64,000 bases of DNA from contig OX336353.1 of the NCBI GenBank assembly GCA_946902875.1, forward strand, positions 20,597,151-20,661,150, written 5' to 3'. Position 1 is the first letter of the stretch, and every line of letters starts with the position of its first letter. The translations under genes were made by a program, and so were the position numbers. Positions 59,501 to 64,000 of the stretch are shown here, one piece after another. Under the pieces are notes generated by a model. That model was not told the origin of the DNA. It did not search any database and saw only the letters and a program-made list of their open reading frames with translations. This DNA comes from Nematopogon swammerdamellus. Its lineage: Eukaryota > Arthropoda > Insecta > Lepidoptera > Adelidae.

Positions 59501-62500
59501 CTTACTGTGTCAACACAATCTATATATTATTTATCTATGGATGGATTCTGTCAGACGCACACCAGGCCGGCGCCGATGAAGTCATTGGCGTAATTGATTC
59601 TGCGCAAAAAGTGCTAGCCTTGAAATCTCTTACTCTGCAAATAAAATTCAAACATCTAAGCCCAACCGGCGACATCAGTTTGTTCCACGTAACCTTTTTG
59701 AGCTAGCGTCTAATCTTATAACCTTGAAAATAACAAGAATGTAGCGAGTATACGGTGGCAGGTGCACGCCGCTTTCACCTGTATGCCGTATAGACATAAA
59801 GGCTGACTTGGCTCGCTGGTGGCGGTCGGTTAGGCAGTGATGTAGGTACGGATAAGACGGTAGCTCGCGCAGTGTTGCAACAGTAATGATGCGTGTGCAG
59901 GCCGCCTTCACTCAGCTCTGAGCTAACTGGTAATGACCTTGGCCACTGCTGACGTAATTATGCTGTTGTTTTAATCAACTCCCACCACACACACTCTGCA
60001 CGTACATCTATTTAAAATCAACTTAAGGCCGATACACTTATCAAATTCAGTTTTCTATTATATTCATTTAGCTAATGAGCATTAATCACTGTAATATTTC
60101 ATGTAAAGCACGTATAAACAACGCATTACGATATTTCCTTCATTTTAGTATCAGTAAAACAGTACAATAAAAATAAACAGGTTAGAAAATTTGCGCTGAA
60201 GTTACTGAAAGAATCCTTTTCTCTTTTATTCTCATAAACCAGTACCTACATATGAAAACTTATAGAAACTTCAACCCATGGGTGAGCTCATTCACAGAAA
60301 TTCCAAAAGTTTCTTTCTTTTAAAAATTAATGTGTCATTACATTATTTTCAGGCTGTGTGGGCCTCGCTAGGTGGACAACCTTGTTCTTGCGCAATACAT
60401 TTATTCACAACTACCTTTTGCCCGCAACTTCGTCCGCGTGGGTAACTGAACATGACAAATTATTCTTTCAGAAGCACATGAAAATTAATCATTTGTGATA
60501 CTAAATCCTAAAATGTAGGCACACTCTCCCCCGCGACACACCGCGCCGCAACACCGGGCGACGCGGCGGCGCTGCGGAGCGGTGGCGTGGTGCTATGAGG
60601 TTTCTAACTAAACTTAAAAATTTAATATCTTTTGATTATGTCGGTTGATTTTGATGAATAAAACACTAAATGTTACTCAGAATAAAGCTTCATATTTCTT
60701 AGTAATTAGACTTTGAATCCAGTGAGTACCTTTTGCGTGATGCGCGTACAAACGAACAAACAAACCGACAGACAAAAATTTCAAAAATTGTTTTTTACAT
60801 TCTATTACTTATTCCTACCATCTCCCAGTTATTTTTTTGCAAAAACCGTTAATGTACAGACACGGTAAGTCTACAATTTTATTATATGTATAGATAAACT
60901 AATTTCAAGGCTTTAGAAAATATTTATTAATATTAAAAAGTTACCTGGTTAAAAAAATATATGCTTAAGTGATCTTAACGAAACATGGAAAGCGAATGTA
61001 ATTTTTGCTTTAGGCTAATCTGCACACCACTGCCTATTTACAAGCCATCTCATACGAAATAATTACAAGTAACACAAGAAAACACAATGATTAAAACCCT
61101 ACACATGTAGATTATTATCACACAATATTGATATGTTTCAAACGAAAGGGAACCGATATGAGCAACATCAACTACAGCGGTGACCTGAAATTTTGGCTGA
61201 ATAAAAAATTAAAGAGATGAAAATTATGTGTTTCTAGTGAGCACAGTGGGCTCCGTGAATAAGCAATGAGTGATCTGATGCTACTATACCTAACAGAAAT
61301 GAAGAAACACTAACGACCGATATGCAAAGCCTAGCACGACCTTTGTTACTGACTGGTTAAGTATGTTCCGATTCCCCCGGTGCCCTTATTGTCATGTTAT
61401 ATATCTTCTAGAAATAATGATTGATTCTGAGCCTGCAGTAAACTTGTGTTAGCAGAAACGAAATGGTAGGTTTGTCAATTAGAAAACAAAGCTAGTGAAA
61501 AAACTTTTAATTATTTATTTTTATTATCGACAATATGGTCAGTGACTAATCTAATCTAAACCTGCAGTCTATGCTATAAATTGTGCATGTGTGATTGATT
61601 ATGGAGTAGAAAATAATTTTAGTCTATTTCCATCAAAATGTTGAATGTTACGATAATATGGGGTTTTAAATTACTACTGTTAATATACCTACATTGTTAC
61701 AAATGAATTGTTTTACACCCTCGCCCTTATTACACAGTTTGTGTTACTGACGGTTGACAAAGAACTGCCATACGCTTTGAACAGAGTTCTCTGTCAATGT
61801 CTTCGCTTGGAACAGAGTTCACCAGTCAAGTGTTAATGCTGAGGGCACATACGTTGATCCCAGAAAAATCTTTCAGAATAGCTCAAAAACTAACGTGAGT
61901 AAAGCGTTTCAATTAATTAATAACAATGTAAATATATTCAGATAGTGTTTCCTGTAATGTTGGTTTTGGATAAAACACTATAAATTGTATAGTACGGTTG
62001 TCGGTTATGAGTGGACGTGTGTGGGAAGTGGGCACCGGCGGAGGTTGTGTGCGGGGCGAGTGAGCTGTGGAGGTGGGGGGTGCCTCATGATGCATGCGCC
62101 ACGACACACAGGCAAGCCCGATGATGACAACGCTCTAGACGAGGACTCACCGAAGTGCGGCGCTATAGTGCCGTGACCGTTCGCCAGAGGCAAGGCCGTC
62201 ACCAGGTCTTGCACTAAAAAATAATCACTACCCTTTAACATTTGCAGGCTCTGTCGGACGCGCGGCGCCCGCTGCGCTGCACTGCACTAGCTGAACACAC
62301 ACACCACTCTCTCTCACTCTCACTCACTCACTCTTCCCAGCTCGATATAGAGGAAAGACAGCTCGGAGCAGGTTGTGAGAAGGGCCGAAGTAAGCGGGCG
62401 TGTGTGTGTTGGGATATATTCACTATCGGCCCCGCGCAGAATCGCTCCTGATAAGTTTACAACTCAATTTTATGTTCTCCGTGCGGGTCGACTTATCAAC

Positions 62501-63149
62501 GGAGATTATACAGAAATTTGTGTCGTAAACCAATATCTACTCTGCATTTCGCAATTGAAAGCAAGCGCCCAGACTTCTGTGTATCTCTACTTTATTACTT
62601 CTGTTTGTGTTCGAACCTACTCTACCGACTGCTGGCTGGCTATACCTAATCAGTTAGCAGGTAAATACATGTAGATCCTCTTATCTATCACTAGGTATTA
62701 TTATTTCATTTAGGTGTAATCCTTTGCACAAGGTCAGCCTTTGAAATTACCCCAAATTACACTCACAGAAGGGATCATTAGAGGGTATTTCATTCAATCA
62801 ATTTAAAAGCATTACATACTTTTTATGAAATAGGTAGGTAGTAAGATTTGGGAAAATTTGTATTCTCGCATGACTTCTATTGGAATTTGACCACGTATGA
62901 GTCTATGCAGGAAATGCAATGAGAATATATCTCATTTTCATTGTTCACTGAACCTGTCAATAGGGTGTTTAGGTGTCGGGGTGTGGGGTGGGTGGTGCGG
63001 TGAGGTCGAGCGGAACAGAGTTGGTACTGACCGGAGCTGAAGTGCGAACGTTTGACGTCGCCGTTGTCCACATCGGCGTCGAGCGGCCGCTTGCGCGAGT
63101 CCGACACCTCCGGGCTCCCGCACGCCTCCATCGCCGCGTCCGCCGCCAT
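29562..63149 (-). CDS. ps: Pasilla / NOVA-type KH-domain splicing regulator
   Basis: This is a nuclear RNA-binding protein of the NOVA/pasilla family, known to bind YCAY clusters and control alternative splicing. Nine coding exons read on the - strand: 63149-63032, 47991-47845, 46598-46444, 45687-45534, 45061-44898, 36370-36218, 34711-34498, 31293-31057 and 29785-29562 (stop TAA). Phases agree at every junction, giving 521 aa. The first exon (MAADAAME...) contains DSRKRPLD, matching the NOVA nuclear-localisation region. KH1 spans exons 2-3 ([22 protein letters not shown]). KH2 spans exons 4-5 ([24 protein letters not shown], then DPQSGSCPN and NPTGSPYA). An Ala/Gly/Leu-rich linker follows in exons 6-7. 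KH3 spans exons 8-9 ([27 protein letters not shown]) and reaches the C terminus. The exon 8 acceptor at 31293 has a phase-compatible alternative about 90 nt further in (CCCTCAG). The introns total about 32 kb and carry most of the repeats described here. Confidence 0.95.
29952..31055. repeat. Higher-order minisatellite, 159-bp unit, abutting pasilla exon 8 donor
   Basis: About six copies of a 159-bp unit (the CGAGTATGACAGATAAG block recurs at 30111, 30270, 30429, 30588, 30747 and 30906), each made of three related parts of about 50 bp. On the - strand every part contains ATACTC(A/G)-GTGAGCCA(C/T)ACC or close variants, the same as the exon 8/intron boundary at 31057. The 159-bp period is in frame, so two long open frames cross it. 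Confidence 0.9.
31622..31767. mobile_element. Small MITE with about 60-bp inverted ends
   Basis: AACGCCGCACTATGGAAAAT at the left is mirrored at the right end, and the match continues with changes to about 60 bp. Total 146 bp, non-coding, in intron 7 of pasilla. Confidence 0.75.
32300..32695. mobile_element. Probable MITE with inverted subterminal repeats
   Basis: CGTAAAATATAGTTTGATCT and CTCTGTGACAGAT near 32310-32340 recur in reverse at 32655-32690. The interior is AT-rich and non-coding. Ends were not defined. Confidence 0.5.
32700..34100. other. Pasilla intron 7 sequence without recognisable features
   Basis: AT-rich intron sequence between exons 7 and 8. I saw no exon, RNA gene or known repeat. 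Confidence 0.5.
34110..34250 (+). pseudogene. RTE retrotransposon 3' fragment
   Basis: [19 protein letters not shown] coding, GREDWR-region bases and the CGCTGACTGACTCACT end match the 58205-58525 copy. Degenerate; in intron 7 of pasilla. Confidence 0.65.
34838..34983 (-). mobile_element. Poly(T)-led SINE-like fragment
   Basis: A poly(T) run followed by TATGGGAAGCACGACATATGG and a GC-rich body ends directly at the start of the tRNA/5S SINE at 34985. The layout resembles a reverse-oriented SINE of another family. Confidence 0.4.
34985..35374 (+). mobile_element. tRNA/5S composite SINE, best full-length copy
   Basis: This copy is on the + strand in intron 6 of pasilla. The head has A-box-like GATAGCTCAGTGG, then TTAAGCAACGCTGGGTGCGG and GTACTTGGATGGGTGACCGC, closely matching the internal control region of 5S rRNA, then B-box-like GGTTCGGATTC. 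The body includes GGTTGGTACCACCGCACTGA and the element ends with CCATA and a 15-nt poly(A). Confidence 0.85.
35385..35645 (-). pseudogene. C-terminal remnant of a CR1/jockey-type element
   Basis: A 108-codon frame has [23 protein letters not shown] and [15 protein letters not shown], matching the conserved end of CR1/jockey polyproteins (RTARLWNxLPxxVFP type). No polymerase motif is left. In intron 6 of pasilla. Confidence 0.6.
35655..36012 (+). mobile_element. Common lepidopteran dispersed repeat (GTCTGTCTGT...CTTGGCC)
   Basis: It contains a GTCTGTCTGTCTGTCCGTCC run, GGGCTGTATCTCTTGAACCG, TTGAAATTTTCACAGA, ATACGGAACCCTCGGTGCG and GAGTTCGACTCGCACTTGGCC. I recall this order of blocks from many moth genomes. 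The GTTCGACTC piece is B-box-like. Confidence 0.6.
37870..41130 (-). pseudogene. Degenerate jockey-type retrotransposon in the foldback loop
   Basis: On the - strand, in broken frames: endonuclease-like [18 protein letters not shown] (about 40170), reverse transcriptase start [31 protein letters not shown] and [16 protein letters not shown] (38760-38500), and [17 protein letters not shown] (about 38240-38190). It is interrupted by a SINE at 39391-39759, and frameshifts show it is long dead. Confidence 0.7.
39391..39759 (-). mobile_element. tRNA/5S composite SINE inserted in the retrotransposon
   Basis: Full length in reverse, from TTTTTAAAATGGAAAC to CCGAGGCTG. The A-box end and 5S-like segment are present, with a gap in the latter. 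It interrupts the jockey-type remnant. Confidence 0.8.
42480..42715 (-). mobile_element. 3' end of a non-LTR-type element
   Basis: This matches 12290-12535 in reverse over the whole length, sharing GAAGAAGAACTGGCAAGAAA and CAAAAGTGTTTGCCACTGCC. It lies just outside the foldback element in intron 5 of pasilla. Confidence 0.6.
42720..43690. other. Pasilla intron 5 sequence without recognisable features
   Basis: AT-rich sequence with a short ATGC run near 43600. No exon or identifiable repeat was seen. Confidence 0.5.
43695..44936. repeat. About 56-bp minisatellite derived from the end of pasilla exon 5
   Basis: About 21 units, each with GTTGTAGTTGTTTATAC(C/T)TCGGCGG. On the - strand a unit reads as the exon 5 end (AACTACAACCCCACCGGCTC coding NYNPTGSP, then GCCGCCGAG) plus the donor GTATAAAC. 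The array is continuous with the real exon end at 44898. Units vary at a few sites and carry stops after the donor, so the array is intronic. Confidence 0.9.
45190..45470. other. Pasilla intron 4 sequence
   Basis: AT-rich intron between exons 4 and 5 with no recognisable feature. Confidence 0.5.
46075..46360 (-). pseudogene. Fourth remnant of the QRGNAAS retroelement
   Basis: On the - strand [17 protein letters not shown] is encoded at about 46345-46295, followed by an A/T-rich 3' region with ACCTACCTAACAAACATTAA, which is also found after the 6085 copy. In intron 3 of pasilla. Confidence 0.6.
46718..46815. repeat. Tandem repeat of AACTAGTAAGCAGAGTAAT
   Basis: About five units of 19-22 bp in intron 2 of pasilla, directly before a SINE-like fragment. 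Confidence 0.8.
46815..46985 (-). mobile_element. Fragment of GGGGCCGGTAC-headed SINE-like repeat
   Basis: In reverse it shares TGCATCTCTCCGCG, AAGGGATAAGGACAAGATG and GGCGACATGCTAGCC-type blocks with 18600-18700. Degenerate; intron 2 of pasilla. Confidence 0.55.
48000..51600. other. Pasilla intron 1, proximal part
   Basis: Intron sequence without exon signals. It contains a GC-rich stretch with CCGGTGGCGCAC-type repeats near 48150-48250 and a 48-bp block (50565-50612) shared with 21930-21980. Otherwise nothing was recognised. Confidence 0.5.
51549..51572. repeat. (CGG)n trinucleotide run
   Basis: About seven GCG/CGG units stand in an otherwise AT-rich intron of pasilla. Confidence 0.7.
51610..51885 (+). 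pseudogene. C-terminal remnant of a jockey-type element
   Basis: The frame reads [32 protein letters not shown] and LSRICRNYN, matching the end of jockey/CR1 polyproteins (SLxxRRxxSDLxFLxKIxNxxINCP). In intron 1 of pasilla; no polymerase part. Confidence 0.65.
52603..52656 (+). mobile_element. tRNA/5S composite SINE, head fragment
   Basis: CAGCCTCGATAGCTCAGTGG and GTCGCTATTGAATGTTAA are the same as at 34985; the copy ends before the 5S-like segment. Confidence 0.75.
53104..53430. repeat. Tandem duplication, 176-bp period
   Basis: CCTAGGTCACAAAAATGGCT at 53108 and 53284 starts two near-identical copies that run through TTATTCAACTAGAAGAACTA and ATTTATTTTGAGAAACAAGC. Origin unknown; intron 1 of pasilla. 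Confidence 0.8.
54029..54206 (+). mobile_element. tRNA/5S composite SINE, tail part
   Basis: It runs from CGGTCGAAACGGCTATGT to CCATA plus a 17-nt poly(A); the head is missing. An older poly(A)-like run lies just before it. Confidence 0.8.
54268..54398. repeat. 18-bp minisatellite (GCTATGAGCACTTGCTGT)
   Basis: Seven imperfect units lie just after a SINE in intron 1 of pasilla. Confidence 0.85.
54572..54594. repeat. Poly(C) run, 23 nt
   Basis: An uninterrupted C tract. The exact length is likely to be uncertain in an assembly. Confidence 0.85.
55339..55437 (-). mobile_element. tRNA/5S composite SINE, body fragment
   Basis: GATGTCAGCACATAACACCG through GGACGGAAAACACAAACTA matches the body of the family in reverse. 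Confidence 0.75.
56050..56258 (-). mobile_element. tRNA/5S composite SINE, tail part
   Basis: CTGACACGGTTGGCTACATC through CCTACCACCTAGTAG in reverse, with internal deletions. Confidence 0.75.
57250..57460 (+). pseudogene. Possible mariner-type transposase fragment
   Basis: The frame reads [29 protein letters not shown] and then SEAGKGEAR. This resembles the mariner helix-turn-helix region (SxGTVxxILHxxLGLxKLxARWIPxxLTEAQK). Short and isolated in intron 1 of pasilla; the resemblance is by eye only. Confidence 0.4.
57595..57682 (-). mobile_element. SINE head-like fragment
   Basis: GCACCACCGAGCTACCGAGGCTG in reverse is the A-box end of the tRNA/5S SINE. The adjoining AATCGAATCCCG may be a B-box remnant. 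Confidence 0.5.
58205..58525 (+). pseudogene. RTE retrotransposon 3' end with TGAC tail
   Basis: A 98-codon open frame encodes the conserved RTE C terminus: [39 protein letters not shown] and GEAYVQQW. It is followed by the (TGAC)n microsatellite tail typical of RTE. It is the youngest-looking RTE piece in the window, but the polymerase is missing. Confidence 0.8.
58607..59103. mobile_element. About 500-bp MITE with inverted ends
   Basis: AAGGTCTTTCAAAATTAGTT and CAGAGTACGCTAAGGGGG at the left are mirrored at the right end, where the G/C run has grown to 20 C (59051-59070). The interior is AT-rich and non-coding. Intron 1 of pasilla. Confidence 0.75.
59104..60400. other. Pasilla intron 1 sequence without recognisable features
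   Basis: AT-rich; no exon, RNA gene or known repeat seen. Confidence 0.5.
60408..60895 (+). mobile_element. Common lepidopteran dispersed repeat (GCCCGCAACTTCGTCCGCGTGG)
   Basis: It begins with CCCGCAACTTCGTCCGCGTG and ends with ACAAACAAACCGACAGACAA and a TATATGTATAGAT end. I recall this arrangement from many moth genomes. No coding sequence. Confidence 0.5.
60900..62150. other. Pasilla intron 1, distal part
   Basis: Intron sequence up to the candidate cassette exon. No other feature was recognised. Confidence 0.5.
62151..62213 (-). CDS. ps: Candidate 63-nt cassette exon of pasilla
   Basis: On the - strand a pyrimidine-rich acceptor (ATTATTTTTTAG) precedes 63 nt, which are followed by a near-consensus donor (TTCG|GTGAGT). 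It lies in the first coding intron, about 0.8 kb after exon 1. Exon 1 ends after the first base of a codon and exon 2 supplies the next two, so a phase-1 exon of exactly 21 codons fits without disturbing the frame. The insert has no stop and begins VQDLVTAL and ends GTIAPHF, just before KH1. Including it would give a 542-aa protein. The splice-site quality and phase fit are seen directly; its use in mRNA is inferred. I did not recognise the peptide from known NOVA proteins. Confidence 0.55.
62295..62336. repeat. CACACA/CTCTCA microsatellite
   Basis: ACACACACCACTCTCTCTCA and CTCACTCACTC runs lie about 90 bp upstream (- strand) of the candidate cassette exon. Confidence 0.75.
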
Positions 63150-63480
63150 CTTGCTTGATCTAACTCACCGCCGCCGCGCCGCCGCCGACACTCCCATTAC
63201 GTAACCGGCGCTACGAGCTTCCCTCTTCTCCTTCTTGTGATGTACTGGCGCTGTTACGTTACACGAGAAACACGACACTAGGGAAATTACGAAGGCGGCG
63301 AGCGGCGGTCGAGGGCGAGCGCGTCGCAGTAGGATCACGTCCTTCGGTTACGAAGTGTGCGAAGTTGTCAATACTTTCGCTCAAAATTGCTCGCGTACTT
63401 GCGGCGTGAAGTGCGCTGCGAGTGAGCGCTAGCTATTGCAATGTGTCAGTAAAGTTATGTGCAAATACGGGAAATATAGT
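63150..63480 (-). promoter_or_regulatory. Putative 5' UTR and promoter region of pasilla
   Basis: The sequence just upstream of the pasilla ATG is GC-rich (CGCCGCCGC runs) and unlike the AT-rich flanks, as expected for a 5' UTR of a broadly expressed insect gene. A palindromic TTACGTAA-like site (ATTACGTAACC, near 63196) resembles a bZIP/PAR site. A GTGAGT motif lies just before the ATG and could act as a donor in a transcript starting further upstream. No TATA box is evident. The start of transcription cannot be placed. Confidence 0.35.
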
Positions 63481-64000
63481 TTTTTATGACTAAAACGTAC
63501 GTTGATGCCACAATGTTTATCGAAAACATTTGTTTTTATACTGTTTATATAATAATTGTATTCGTTTATTAGATACTACATAGTTTAGACAATAATAAAC
63601 ACACGTTATTGATGATCACATAGAAATTGACTGCTAGCATCTGCTAGCAAAGATTTGACAGTCCACCCACGCTGGCCGTGTTGGTCGAACTGCGTGTGTC
63701 GCACGCACACACGCGCACTCACAGCTGATAATCAAACTTGACTGACAGTTCTCTAGCTAGAGCTAGTACACAATAATTGGCTTAATTTGTTTGTTCAAAT
63801 TATTTACTGAAATAATAGGTATTTAGGAGAACTGGTTAACTTTGGTCAAAGGCGCTTCGTAAAGTTTTCTCCACTAAGCTTCTAATTGGAATCTAATCCG
63901 AGTTAAACACGTACGCGATCTAGGTCCGACTGCTTTAACGATGTCAGTGTCACTGGTGGAATTCGAACGTCTATTTCAAGGTGAACTGGTGCATCGCGTC
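63481..64000. other. Flank upstream of pasilla
   Basis: AT-rich sequence with no exon recognised. It may be promoter-distal DNA or a non-coding first-exon region. Confidence 0.4.

Overview
The window is nuclear DNA of an insect, almost certainly a moth or butterfly (Lepidoptera). The genes have many introns with GT-AG sites. The introns are full of short TAGGTA/TACCTA-rich sequence and of degenerate RTE, CR1, jockey and I-type retroposons and tRNA-derived SINEs of the kind common in Lepidoptera. No prokaryotic feature was seen.

Positions 1-22650 (+ strand) hold three tandem cytochrome P450 genes of the CYP3 clan. Gene A is cut by the window edge and only its last five exons are present (1-2245). 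Gene B (4119-9982, 501 aa) and gene C (10426-22650, 498 aa) are complete. All three share the same intron positions and phases, and corresponding exon lengths are nearly identical (exon 1 differs by 3 nt, exon 8 by 6 nt), so they arose by local duplication. Gene C is larger only because its introns are filled with transposable elements, including a 221-bp perfect inverted repeat and a foldback element split by a CR1 insertion.

Positions about 22.7-63.5 kb hold one large gene on the - strand, facing the P450 cluster tail to tail. It is the insect orthologue of NOVA1/NOVA2 (Drosophila pasilla), a nuclear KH-domain splicing regulator. Nine coding exons join in phase to give a 521-aa protein with a DSRKRP nuclear-localisation-like N terminus and three KH domains. 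A tenth, 63-nt exon at 62151-62213 fits the reading frame exactly and may be an alternative cassette. The stop codon is at 29562. The 6.5 kb beyond it carries no gene and, as far as I can see, almost no transposon remains; it is probably a long 3' UTR with several GC-rich minisatellites.

The most unusual structures are in the pasilla introns. Two minisatellite arrays each appear to have been seeded by an exon end together with its splice donor: 43.7-44.9 kb from the KH2-downstream exon, and 29.95-31.05 kb from the KH3 exon. A 5.8-kb foldback-like structure (36435-42225) has arms of about 870 bp, each holding three 141-bp tandem units, around a dead non-LTR retrotransposon. A SINE family scattered through the window has a composite head: tRNA-like A and B boxes on either side of a segment closely resembling the internal promoter region of 5S rRNA.

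The two gene systems have no evident functional link. The P450s are likely endoplasmic-reticulum monooxygenases for xenobiotic or endogenous lipophilic substrates, and pasilla is a nuclear RNA-binding regulator. Exon limits were set by hand from splice consensus, phase agreement and comparison among paralogues. Statements about similarity to known families come from memory of those families, not from database searches.
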